Positions 13,601 to 25,500 of a stretch of 64,000 nt of DNA are shown here, piece by piece (position 1 is the stretch's first letter; each line of letters begins with the position of its first letter). The notes under the pieces were generated by a model. It did no database searches, was not told where the DNA came from, and saw only the letters and a program-made list of their open reading frames with translations. Position numbers and translations under genes: made by a program. Origin of the DNA: Lagopus muta (taxonomy: Eukaryota > Chordata > Aves > Galliformes > Phasianidae); the NCBI RefSeq assembly GCF_023343835.1, contig NC_064436.1, forward strand, positions 54,721,883 to 54,785,882, given 5' to 3'.

Positions 13601-14822
13601 ATTAGAGAAGGCAGCCTCTGAAGTAGCTCTGTTTGCATTATGGCATCAGGCCAACACCCACAAGAACCCCAGACCTCCAAAAACATTGCAGTACTGCTCT
13701 GTTTTGCTGCACTTCGAAAGTCTTTATAAAATAGTTGAGAACTGTTAAATGCAGTTGCCATGCTTTGAAGTCTGATCTCTGTACTCACTTCAGCCTGAAT
13801 TCCATTGCAAATTGTTGTGGAGTTTAATGACTTCAGTGTCTATTTATATTTGCTAGTCAATACACTCCATCTGGTTTGTTCCTGTCAAGCCAGTCATGTT
13901 GTATGTCTGATAAATATTTATAAACACAAGTTGATCAACTGAATCAATTTGGAAATGGAGTATGGATCAGAAATATTCAATGATTTTTTTTGTATATGGA
14001 TATTATTACACTGAGGTTGCTTACATTCTGTACCTAAAATCACAGAAAACAGACAAAGGAATTTTTCTCTGCACATCAAATTGCTGTCACATCCAACTTC
14101 AATAATTCTGATAATCTTAAGATAGCTTATGATCTTTGTTTATATAAACATAAGTTTCTTCTTCAGCAAAGTGGCTAAGTTCAGCATCTTCTTATTTTAC
14201 CCTCAGTTTACTAATGGATAGTTCATACTCATGTGTTCCTGAGCTAACATTGTCCCAGACCTCAACTTTAGCTCCTTCTTTCATATTTTTATCCCCCAAG
14301 CAGTTTGCAGGTTACAACTAGAAAGATAGACTTTCTGTTCATCTTGTAGAAAATTGAGACCTATTTCAGATAATGGCTTAATATTATCTTGTGTCTTTGT
14401 GTTAGTACAACTCTATTGGTACAATCTGTTAAAATACTAGTTCATTAATTCTTTTACAGTTTTGCATCAGTATTCATATAATTCATCTCAGTAACTTCCA
14501 ATGAACTTCAGTCACCATGTTTTACTGAACTCTGAACATTGGGATTACCTCCTTTTCATGCCTGTCTACGTTTTCCCCAAACCTGCCTTGCAGAAGGTAC
14601 ATGTCTCATTCACGAGCTAAACCTACTGGGTCCAGGTCAGAGTGTCAGGCAAACAGAGGGTCTCTGCTCATACCTGGGGAATCCACAAGTGTGAAATACC
14701 TATGAAACAAGTGAGCACTAAGACAGACCAGTAGTCAAGTAGGAGATCTGTGGAGCAGTTAGGAGGCCTTGGATCTGGATGGGGTTATCAGATGGACAGA
14801 AGAGTTGTGCCTGTACTTGAGG
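10621..14822. other. AT-rich intergenic sequence, no gene recognised
   Basis: No gene is recognised. It contains the 32-bp palindrome at 11125-11156, poly-A runs near 11244-11259, and a 14-bp direct repeat (accagtatgttacc) at about 13401-13414 and 13489-13502. The rest is unremarkable AT-rich DNA. Confidence 0.6.
11125..11156. repeat. Near-perfect 32-bp palindrome
   Basis: The arm cataaaaatatacta at 11125-11139 and its exact reverse complement at 11142-11156 are separated by only 2 nt. All 15 arm bases pair. AT-rich palindromes like this can extrude as cruciforms and be unstable. No transposon ends are evident around it. Confidence 0.75.
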
Positions 14823-15030
14823 CATAGAATCACAGAAACATGAAATATTCACACAATCATAGAGTAGAATGGCTTGGGTTGGAAGGGACATTAAAGATCA
14901 TTTAGTTCCAACCTCCCTGCTGTGGGCAGGGACACCTTACACTAGATTACCCAGAGCCTTACCAAACCCGTTCTTGAACACTTCCACAAATGGGGCATCC
15001 ACAACTTTTCTGGGCAATTTTTTTCAGTCT
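14823..15030 (-). mobile_element. CR1 LINE 3' end fragment
   Basis: On the + strand the copy begins with degraded 'catagaatcaca' and 'atcatagagtagaatgg' tail repeats, then 'ttgggttggaagggacattaaagatcat', 'ccaacctccctgctgtgggcagggacacc' (quoted in part) and 'ggggcatccacaacttttctggg'. This is the reverse complement of the CR1 3' end, so the LINE points left. It is truncated after about 200 bp and has no coding capacity. The right boundary is approximate. Confidence 0.88.
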
Positions 15031-17907
15031 GCTGCTGTTTTATATAATTTTCCACTTACTATCACCATCTTTAAGTTAATTCTTTTACTTTTCACTTTTT
15101 TTCAGTGCTCACCTTCCAAGTATTAGTTATAAGCACTGCCTTGTTCCTAAATTCTGCTGAAAGCTGCTTACTATAGATAAATATTCAATTTCTTTTAAAG
15201 TTCACCTAAACTTCTAGCAAACTTTGTCACAGTTCCTTTTTACTTTCTGAATGCTTTCACCAATATTTTGCTTGTCCTACTTACTGATAAATTGTTATTA
15301 TTTTTGAGGTGTTATGAATGAAAATGAACCAGAATGATAAAATAGATTTTTCCAAAAGAGTTACAAAGTATTGTAGGAGAACAATTCTTAATTGATAGCC
15401 TGTACACTAAATAGCATTATTGGTTTGCAGCAAACAAATTCAAAAAATAAAAATAAAAATGAGACATTTCTGGTCGGTTTTGGCATTGCTATTACCAATT
15501 CCTTTTCATTTTTACTTTGTAAATGAGTCATCTTAAGGCAAATTATTAATTTCTGCTTTGCACTGCAGGAGGCAATTTTAACATTGCAACCTAATGGGGC
15601 CCACTTATGCATGATCAAAATATGGGAAAAAAAGATGCTATATTTCTACATACTAATCTCTCTTGGGCTATGCCTGTTCCAGGACAAGAGAATCTCTTCT
15701 TCTGAAGTCATTTCTGTATTAGGGCAAAATAGGGAGCAAAGAGTGAAATATTGTAATTCATTAAGCAGAATGAAGTGTGAGTGAACTTGTGAGAATGTTA
15801 TGTCTTCCAGCTATTAAATATTACATAAACGAGACATAGATTCAGTCAGTCTTTTCAGCATCAGAATGAATACCTGAAAGACTCCATTACTGTAGCTACT
15901 GTTGCAGGTATTGACAAGCACACCTAATGACAATTCTCTTTCATAGACATGTCCTAATTTTTTCCTTACTTGTCATTTTATTAATTCCCCATTTCTTTAT
16001 TCCAAGGTAAAGACCAAAAAGGCAAAAGCTTTGAAAATAAGTGGTTGCTTACAGATCTGCTCATGCTATAACTGGACCTGATCAGCTTAAATAGATTTAC
16101 TGCTTTGAATCATCAGCAGTGTTCAGGGCTGTTTCTTGCTGAGCAGTTGTTTAGGGTTTTTAGTCAAAGTTTCATCTTTTTCTACATATTTGGTAGATCT
16201 GGAAGCTAATATAAGCTTTAAATGCTTTTTAAAGTGCTTATGCAAATATCATGAAAGAGAGACACCAGGTGTGTAAAAAGGACACAAAATGGAGTAAGGG
16301 AAAAGCTACAGGTGTCACTTAATCTTGTCAGCCACAAGTGAATCTCTATGGAACACTGTTGTTATGCATACCTTATCACGAGAAAAATTTCAGGTAGATG
16401 TTGCACTCAGACATGGGATATGATCCGTGGCAAAACAAATTCCATTAGCTATGCTGTTCAGGAAACTGCTTCAGTGCACCTGTTAAGAATCACAAACATC
16501 TGAAGGTTATAGTTCATATAAAATTTTTATTTTTTCTCCTGGGTTATGAGTAATATACGTTGATGACTTTATTGGTCCTTTCACTTCCAACTGTAACTTC
16601 CAACTCTTAAATTTTAATTGCACGAAATCATAATTCCCCTCTCGTTTTCTGAGAAATGTAAGAGAAGATTTGGCTTTTGTGGTTGTGAAAGGACAGTGCT
16701 GTTGCTGCCAAATGTCTCTTCTGTTAATAACACATTTGTTCCCATGTGCCTTTTAACACATCATTAGATGTTTCTGGTAATTAGGTTATGCTCAAAACAC
16801 AGACACATGTTTCTCATACTCAGTTCTAGAAGATACCTACAGCTGGTTCTAATGATAAGTAAAAGACTAATTAATGATGTGGGTGCACAAATTGGCGTGC
16901 AACAGGTTCCTCAGAGTTGTAATGTTGTAACTATTGAATCTATAGAAAGAAAAATATACTTAGCAGAGTGTTTGGGTCTTATGGTAGTTATGAAAACTGC
17001 GCCATCAACACTGTAGAACAACAGAGCCATTGGTTTTAAAGAGAGGTCCTTCATTTAGAAAACGCATCGTTCATGGAAAATAACAAAGTTTTGCTAAAAA
17101 CTGAAAACTTGCTTTTTTTTTCTTTATAATAAAAAAGAAATAGGCAAAATTTGCAGAAAATGTGTCACCTGAAACAATTTTTGGACAAAATGTTTTCTGA
17201 CAAATTGGTCAGTAACAACAAAGAGCAAGAAAACACAGATTACAAAAATATCTTTTATCCAATTGAATGGATGAAAAGAGATTTGATTTGGTATCTATTT
17301 GCAAATGTGTGGGGGTGAGAATTAATAATAGGACCAATTTCATTTCAATCCTCCTATAATCCATTTGAGTTAATTTGATTCTACAAAGAAAGGTTTTTGC
17401 CTGCTTCCATGTAGTTTTTAAGTATTCATATCATTTTAAAGCTCTTAGACTATATTCTGGCATCCGCTGATTAAATACTTTTTAATTTGATTTGAACAAA
17501 GGAAGATTAATTACACATCTTGCATTAATTCTTTCATAGAGATCTGGTACTGTGGGTACAGACCTACTGAAACATCTTGTTTATGACTGTGAAGAGCTCA
17601 ATCCATTATTTTATAGAAGATATTTCAAAATATTATGGGCATTTATTAAAATGAAAAATGCAACCACTTTTTTGTGAGCTATACATGAATTAAACAACAT
17701 ATGTAACCAGGTGGAGTAAAAATAGCCACTAACCTTTTTTTGTTGATTCTAAACTTGTTAGCATATACCACATTGTCACATTTCACCATTGCAAAGAATG
17801 ACCTAGTACTTTTTTTTTTTTTTCTGTATCTTCTTTGCTAGAAGATTAGAAATATTTGGTTGGTTTTTATTTTGTTTGTTTGTTTGTTTGATTTGTAATA
17901 ATATAAA
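15031..17907. other. AT-rich intergenic sequence, no gene recognised
   Basis: I see no gene, RNA gene or named repeat. Poly-T runs (17108-17117 and 17810-17823) and a (TTTG)5 stretch at 17871-17890 are the only low-complexity features. Confidence 0.6.
17871..17890 (+). repeat. (TTTG)5 microsatellite
   Basis: Five TTTG units lie just left of the compositionally distinct 17908-18957 block. Confidence 0.7.
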
Positions 17908-18417
17908 CTAAATACTCTGTGCTCTGTGATTATCAGAATGAACTTTATATAATGTTTGACCTGCTCTGCTTCCTTTCTCAGGCTCAGCTTTTCTAGGAGC
18001 TGTTCCTGCACTCTGCTGTTGGCCCTTCTTACTCCAATACAGTGTGCACATCTGAGTCACTTCACTTGACATGCACTCTTCCAACTGAAAACTCTTCAAA
18101 TGGGAGTAAAAAGAAGTTTTCCCATGATCGCAGTCAGAACATGGATCTACTCTCTGGTACAAACTTTTGCAGGATGGTTCCAGCATGATGAAGCCTATAA
18201 AGTGCACAAGTAGGTCAGTGCTTGCTGTCCTTAGTGGAAATCTTGCCTTTCTTCTCTGTGAGGTATCACTGTATAGTTTATCTACAAAAGGGAATACAAA
18301 TAGTACTGAAAAGAAAGACTGAGTGAAGAAGTTCTTTGTTGCAAAGCAGCTTTGGCCTGGTAGCCTTGAAAGGATCTTGGGGTCTAGAGCTCTGCTTGAA
18401 GAAGTCTGCTGTAGCAC
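17908..18417 (-). other. Unrecognised 169-codon open frame, probably non-coding
   Basis: The minus strand is open for 169 codons, starting with an ATG at 18417 and stopping at 17908. This is much longer than other frames in the AT-rich part of the window. The translation is rich in Ser, Lys and Gln, has one hydrophobic patch near residues 34-45 (FFSVLFVFPFVD), and shows no domain, signal peptide or motif I recognise. The base composition is closer to balanced than the flanks, which alone makes a longer chance frame likelier. It lies inside a block that ends in a long inverted repeat and may be part of an unclassified repeat. I do not claim a protein. Confidence 0.25.
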
Positions 18418-18820
18418 ACAGCAGAGATATGGTGGCTGGTTTCCTCACCTGCTTTGAGCACAGGTACCTGAACTTCTGGTAGTAGGAGACTACAGTTTGC
18501 TCATGTACTTGGGCCCTGAAACTGAGAATTGTGAGAGGGACAAGAGGAACTGGTAGCAGCCTGCTGCTCTGGTGAGCCCAGCCAAAGTACTATCCAAAAA
18601 TTGGAGGCAGGATTTTGATTCTGACCCGTTTTGGTTGTTTCTGACCCTGTTTAATTCTTAATCATCTCAGGAAAGCAAAGGGAATTGTCAACTGTTTATG
18701 GGCTGGTTCAGCCCAGTTCTATGACTAGCAGGGTGGGGAGACCCATGGACCCAAGCCCCGGGAAAGGGAAAAAGGGGAAAAGAGGAAAAGGTAGGGACAT
18801 GAGCCTGTTTGTTATTGGTT
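18418..18820. other. GC-moderate segment of possible repeat origin
   Basis: This continues the more GC-rich composition of 17908-18417 up to the inverted repeat. It includes the small palindrome tgggctg-gtt-cagccca at 18699-18715 and a purine-rich tract (18762-18794). On the minus strand it reads CT-rich, then 'cccggggcttggg'. It resembles LTR or other retroelement sequence in texture, but I cannot name a family. Confidence 0.3.
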
Positions 18821-18957
18821 TTCCACATCATAACACCATGTAGTGCACTGGGAATTAAAGAGTTAATGCTCCAGGTACTCAGAACTATCCATGATATACT
18901 GAACTGGAGCATTAACTCTTTAATTCCAGAGCACTACATGGTGTTATGACGTGAAAT
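18821..18957. repeat. Long inverted repeat, ~54-bp arms, 29-bp spacer
   Basis: The left arm at 18821-18874 and the right arm at 18904-18957 are reverse complements over about 54 bp. There is one single-base gap and only a few mismatches; the inner 19 bp (ttaaagagttaatgctcca and neighbours) pair exactly. The 29-nt spacer runs 18875-18903. Outside the arms, weaker pairing continues for a few bases. A transcript from either strand would fold into a long hairpin. The origin is unknown. An inverted duplication inside an LTR or DNA transposon is the most likely explanation. Confidence 0.85.
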
Positions 18958-21149
18958 ACAGATACCAAAAAATTATGAAACCAGTACATGAATACCTGTT
19001 GCTCCTATCAGTCACTGGGAATTTATGGTTTTTTTTACAATATTTGGCTATCATGCTTATAGGAAATGCTATATACACAAAAAAGTTAAAGGTAGCACAG
19101 ACTACAGAATCACCTCAGTAATTAAACAATTATAACAACAGAAGCAAACAGTAGTTCACCTGAAACTACTTTCCCAACTTCTGTGATGTTTCAAAAAGTG
19201 AGAGTATGCAAAGCCATATGCAGGAATGAAGATTTAAAAGGAAAGTTATGATCAGTTATTGTGAGCAGCTTAACTGGATGTTTCAGAGAGTTGGAGGCAG
19301 CTTGCTCCTTTGAAGAATAAAGTTATGGCTGGGTTACAATTATGGAAAATAGCTTCTGTAAAACTAATGTAGCTGTAAGTGAATTTAATTAATTCAGATG
19401 GGCTGGAAGATATGATCTGGGAAATGCCACTTGCAACTGTGACTCACTTCCCATTAATTTTCTAGGAGTCTTGGGTTTCTGATCCATCTGGATATTGTTA
19501 TTTAGGATTATAGTTGGGCTTAAAGTCCTGGAAACTAGGAGCTGTTATTTTGATAAGAGTTTAGCTAGACCAGCTACATGAACAGTGAATAGTTAGAGGT
19601 TAACAAGAAAGTGTTGTTCTTGGTTCTCTAAGTGTTTAGAGAAATCCTTGCACAGTTAAAACAGTGGTAGATTACTGTCATTTTCAGAGAATGTTGCTTT
19701 TATAGCAAATCTATTATTAAATCTATTAAAATTGCAAATCTTAAAAAGGTAGATGATTAACTAAAACTGCTTCATATGAATAATTTCTGTCCTTACATAG
19801 AAGGCCAGTGAATCTTGCCTATCTAGAAAGTTGTGTCTGATACCAAAGTTTTTTCAATATAGTTATTGAAGACAATATGGAAGATTTATGTATTTGGTAA
19901 GAAAAGTCTCTAGAGCCCATTTATAAGCTGCTGAATTTCAGTTCATTCTGTATAAACAAATTAGAAACAGTTACCATTCAGTGACAATGCTTTTTCCTCA
20001 ATTTTTGTAACTGTGCTGCTTGCCTGAGAGACATACTATTGGTAGGGTTAAAATCTATTTACCAACTTTAGGAAGAAGGTCTTTCAAAGCTGTTTCAACT
20101 CTTAAATTTGGTGAAATTTAAGAACTATATAGAGTTCTGTTTTCTTTTTTTTTTATTGTTGTTGTTCTTCTCCTGGGTTTGAGAACAGTATTTGTTACCT
20201 ACTTTATGTGCCAGGCTAGAGTTTGGGTTACAGCTACACCTCAGTATGCTTGCAGAGGAAAGGCTATGGATTCAAGCCCTCTACTACTTGAATTTTATTC
20301 AAATCACTTACCTTCAGTCTTCAACCAATACTGATTAGCTTTCATTTGTGGAAAAAATAGAATTTAGGCTAGTTTGCAACACTCAGAAAAATGAACCTGC
20401 AGCTGCTATCAAGATAATGAATTTTCTAGCAACTCTGAGTAATCTGTGAATATAGAGAAATTATTTTTGAAGATGCACCTTCTTATTTTTTTAAACAATG
20501 ATGTGGCTTTTTTCCTTGATTTGTGCAATTGCACTCTGGCAGGACAAGGAATAGTACGTATGGGTTCAAGTGACATTTTAAATTTTAAATCAAACTTGAG
20601 CTGAAGAAATGCTTGAGAGAGGATTAAGGTTGACTGCTGTTGTCAAGTTTGTGTGTACAGTGTCAAGGACTTCAACTGGATCTGAATTCAGTGTTGCTTT
20701 GTGTTGAAAGAAAACAATAACTACAGCTCATTGATTTCCTGCAGGAGGAATCTCTGACACTTTCTTTGTGATAATGAGTTATTTCAGTTTTATCACATCA
20801 ATAAGTTTAAATATCAACACAAACTAATAAGCATTTAATTCCTGGGAATTTAGCAACTCTTCACATGTCTGATACTTGACTCTTCACAATCTTTATCCAA
20901 ATCCAGTGTTGACCATGACCCTAGCCTTCCTAAGGAATAGATACTTCCAGGCTACTGGTGCAGTGAAGTCTTACTCTTACTACTTCAGAGAGCCAAAAGA
21001 CTGTGGAATGCTTGTAGAGCTTGCTCTTTCAGATCATCACCTTTTAATTGTAATATGATAGCAACTCTAACAGCTTTTTACTGAATCTTATCTCTTCATC
21101 CTGGACTTCACAAGAGACTAACCATTCACTGCTTCCTTAACAAAAATGT
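18958..21149. other. AT-rich intergenic sequence, no gene recognised
   Basis: No gene or repeat family is recognised. A poly-T run followed by 'attgttgttgttctt' lies at about 20144-20169. Sequence immediately left of 21150 could be a highly diverged upstream part of the following CR1, but I cannot align it by eye. Confidence 0.55.
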
Positions 21150-22524
21150 GAATGTAAACCAGTCATCTAATCCCATCTTTAAACCTAGACTACAAGAAAG
21201 ACGGGTAGGACAATCTAGGAAATTACAGGCCTCTCTGACTTTGGTACCAGGGATGGTTATGGAGCAGATCATCTTGAGTGCTATCATATGGCACAATGGG
21301 ACAATCAAGTGATCAGAAGAAGCTAGCATGGGCTTATGAAGGGCAGATTCTGTCTGACTAACCTGAACTCCTCCTATGACAAGATGATCTCTGTAGCATA
21401 TGAGGGAAAGACTGTGGATGTTGTTTACTCAGATTTAGAAATGTGCTTGACAGTGTCTCCTACAGTATTTTCCTGGAGAGATCAGCTGCTCAAGGCTTAG
21501 ATGATGTACAGTTCACTGGATGAAGCAATCTAAATGGCTGGACTCCTAGCAAATGAAATCCAATCCAATTGGCAACTGGTCACCAGTGGCATTCCTCAGG
21601 GCTTGGTGCTAGGTCCAGTTTTGTTTGATCATTTTTTCAGTGATCTGGATGACAGGATGGATCACATCCTCAGTTTCATAAATGGTACTAGGTTAGGTGG
21701 CTTCGCTGATCTGCTTGAGGGTAGAAAGACTTTGCAGAGGGAACTGGATACGCTAGATTGATGAGCTGAGTCTAATGCAACATTCAAGGAGGCTGAATGC
21801 TGGGCCCTGGGCCCAGATTGTAACAACAGCATGCAACAAAACAGGCTTGAGGAAGAGGGACTAGAAAATTGCCCAGCAAAAAAGAATCCAGGGGTGCTGG
21901 TCAATGGCTGAACACAAGCTAACAGTATGCTAAGGTGGCCAAGGAGGTCAATGGTATCAGACATAGTGTGGCTAGCAGGACTAGAGAAATGATCATCCAT
22001 CTTTGCACTGCTGAAACCACACATCAAATATTGTATTCAGTATTGGGCCCCTCACTATAAGAATGATATTGACTTGCAGAAATGCACCTAAAGCAGTGCA
22101 GTGAAGCTGGAGAAGGGACTAGAAAACAAGGCTTTAAAGAAATGACTTAGGTAATTGATCTGTTTTGGTTTGGAGAAGAGGAGCCTGAGGGAAGACCTCA
22201 TTGTTCTCTACATTTACTTCTAAGGAGGCTGTAGCATGGTCAGTGTTGGTCTCTTTTCTCAGATGACAAGGATGTAAGGAAATGGTCTCAAGTTGTGCTA
22301 AGGGGCATTTCAATTGAACATTAGAAAGAATTTCTTCATGGAGAGAATTGTCAAGCATTGAAATGGGCTGTGCAGGAGGTGGTGGTATCCCCGACTCTGA
22401 AGGTATTTAATAAATATTTGTACTTGGCATTAAGCCACATGTTTAAGTGATGGGAATCAATAGGTCAAGTTGATGATTGAATTTGATCTTGAAAGTCTTT
22501 TCCAACCAAGATGATTCTATGATT
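21150..22524 (+). mobile_element. CR1 LINE, 3' ~1.4 kb, sense orientation
   Basis: This is the longest CR1 copy here. From left to right it shows the reverse-transcriptase region ('ttacaggcctctctgactttgg', quoted in part; 'catggagcagatcatc'-like; 'gggcttatgaagggcaga'), the 'gtggatgttgtttac' block, the thumb region ('gggggtgctgg'-like, 'ggccaaggaggtcaatgg', 'agtattgggcccctcacta'), the last coding part and the 3' end 'tccaaccaagatgattctatgatt'. The tail has one intact ATTCTATG unit. It is truncated within ORF2 and has many indels, so it is an old dead copy. The left boundary is approximate. Confidence 0.93.
21534..21761 (+). pseudogene. CR1 reverse-transcriptase palm remnant
   Basis: An open 75-codon piece of CR1 ORF2 keeps the motif SGIPQG..LGPVLF, which surrounds the active site in non-LTR reverse transcriptases. 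It continues through FSDLDD and ends in DLLEGRKTLQRELD. At the place where the catalytic F/YADD motif should stand the sequence reads FINGTRL, so both catalytic aspartates are lost. The frame then closes. It is a fossil with no activity expected. Confidence 0.85.
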
Positions 22525-25500
22525 AATTTAAAAGGTAATAGCTTTCCTTATGCGGAAAGCTATTCTTTAGGCATGACATACAATAAGAGAGGCCTGAAAA
22601 CCCCAAATGCTTACTGGAGTCATTATGCCTGCAAGAGGCAGCACTGGAATCCTTGAAGTGTGTGGAGGAAGGGCTTTGAAAAACTAGAGCATGCCCTTTA
22701 TATAACTCTGAGAGATTTCTCCATGGACCTCTTATCCTCATCTGTCTGAAAGTTAGTGTAAAGATATGTGGTTAAACTTTCAGTTTAAGTATTACCCCCA
22801 GTATTTGTTAACCTATCTGTTCTGCTATTAAAGACTCATCATAGCTGTCATCTGTGAACTATCTTCTCATTTGCACACCCTAGAATGCTACTGAGAATAT
22901 CACCTGAGATAATTAGCCTCTCTCAGTCGGAGTAAAGTCATTTTGTATGTGCCAACAGATGAGAGCAGACATGTTTGTAGTTAATGTGGAGCAGCTAAGA
23001 GAAAAAACTAGAAAACGTCTGTACAGGGTTAAACCCACAGTCCATATAATATAGTTTCCTGTTAATGGTACTGGGTGATGCAATAGCGTATAAGAAAGAT
23101 AATGAAAATAGGACAGGTTTATAGTGATGTTTTCCACAATATTTTTTCAGCTTCAAAACTCTGTGATTTAGAGGTTTCCTCTGCCAAAAGCATTGCCTTT
23201 GAGTTTGAAGTTACTATTCCATATACATATTCAACTACTACACTGGGGAATACTTATGGTTTCTTCAGTGATGCTAATATTTGATAGTAGGCCAAATCAA
23301 CCTGAAAGAAGATGAGAAGTAAAAGGTGCTTTCAAAAGCAGAACTATAATACTTCAAATGAAATGAATGTTATCATCTGATGCTTTTGATAATCTGCTTA
23401 TGAAACAAAAATGAAGTATCCTAATACAACTCTTCCTGGAATGACACGTAGCCTCATGGCAGAATGACTGTTTGACTTGTAGTTCTGTAGAAAGTACTGA
23501 GGCAATAGAAGTCACCTTGAGAGCAGATGGAACATAATCAAAGATTAATTGCAAATTTATGATCCTTCTAAGAACAGAAGCCAAATAAAGTCAAATTGAA
23601 TCATAAATTTAGAGGCTTTACAGGATCAGAACATGTAAAATAGTCATTATTGGTAAAATAAATTTGGCTAACATGACTAAGAAAGAGAGCATTCTGAAAG
23701 GCTGCAACTGAGTTCTGAGCCAGTTTTAATAAGCAATTATAGTAGTAAGAAATGGAGCACAGCAAAAGCTGTAAGCCTTCTAAGATTTAAAAAAAAAAAA
23801 AAAAAGAGAGAAAATTGTCTACCTGTGTAGTCTTTGGGAATTCTGAGTAAGATATGGAATAGCAGTAAATCCCTCTGTCATAGAATAACTTTACATTTCC
23901 TGTGTAGTTCTATGTGCATATTTAACAGTTTATGTGAAAAGTACTATGGAGGTATAGGATCATAGGATCATTTAGTCATGTAGCACTTGGGAAAAAAAAA
24001 AAAAATTCTCAAATTTTATTGAAAGAAAGCTGTAAAGAAATTCTTCTATAAAATACTGCTGAGATGTGATGTTTGTCTGTAAATGTTTATCAGAGTGTTC
24101 ATTATAGATTGCACTAGCAGTAAAGATATAGTACCTTTGAGTACGCCAGCCAAAATTGTCAATTTCTCCGTGCTCTCTAGTTCTTTTACATTCTAACTAA
24201 AACTAGAAATTTCAGATTTAGCTGCCTTCACACAACCTTGTTTTAGGTGGTGAGAGTCTGTAAACAGTAACAAATGGGAAGAAAATGAAACAGGAAATTA
24301 AGCATTAGTACAGTGTTTCATAAATATCCTTGAGATGTTGCATTGCAGCACCAGGTATTGCATTAGAAATAAGAAATGAAAGAAGTTCAGAAAATATACT
24401 GGAGGATTGTAGCTGCAGCAAGTTTGAGGGACAAATGCATTTTCATCTAGTATTTCATAACTATCATGTCAATTGAACTTTTGTGTTTTCAGGTTACTGA
24501 TCTGTAACTGGTGGTTTTGTTTATATTCATTTCATTATTATCAAGAAACCACAGGTGAGAATAAGAAATTGTTCTTATTTTAATTTAGTAATTGCATAAG
24601 ACTTGAAAATCTGGAGTCCTTATTCTACAAGTGAACAGTTTGATTGCAATGAGAACTCTGTTCATATAAACAGAACTTAATATAGAAATGCTATCTTTGC
24701 AGAAACATCATCAGGATCAGAGCTGAAGTGATGGCAAGATGGAAACAGGCAGTTAATGAGCTGAAAAGAAGGAGCATGAAGGTAAAAGTAAGAAAATATG
24801 CCTACATTAGACTAATAATGTACATACTAAGCTGCATTTAATTAAATTTTCTATTTATTTGAAAGCTGTAGACTTGCAAAAAAAAACAGCTCCAGCTAGT
24901 TCAGAAAGTGCAATGCCTCAACGCATAGATGTGGCTGTCTGTTTTGCTGTTGATTCAATGAGTTGACCCCCTCTGAAGTTATACATCTTGAATCTTACAA
25001 ATACATAATTATTAATGAATGCTTTATGAAAAGGCTGTAACTAATACAAGGTTTTGGATCCCATAAGGTAAGTTACAGTAACTATGTATAAATGTATCCA
25101 AAGTAAAAATTCAAATCTGGAATTTCTACATTGCTTGTAAATATAGATCCAGATAAACAAGCACAGTACCTTTTTTTTGGTGAGGATATTATCTGCAGTT
25201 ATTCTTGTGAGACCTAAGCCGAGTTAATTCATTATTTTAAGACGTTAGAGGAGAATGTGAACTTTTCAATTAATTGCATAGCATTACCCAGGTGGTATTC
25301 AATCCAATATATTTCCTATGAATGTTTTGATCATTATTATCTCAGATCACAAACAGCTTAGGGGGGTTTGCAATCATGAAATCCTGTCAACTTTAAATGC
25401 AACTTGTATGAAGTGAAACTTTCCACTGAAGGCAAGACACACTGCAGCAAGAAGGCAAGAGGCATGGAGTTCAGAGTAGAAGGTGTCTCTTTAGGGCTGC

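Noticed and set aside
21662-22027. A 121-codon minus-strand open frame
   Set aside because: It is antisense to the CR1 copy at 21150-22524 and has no independent support.
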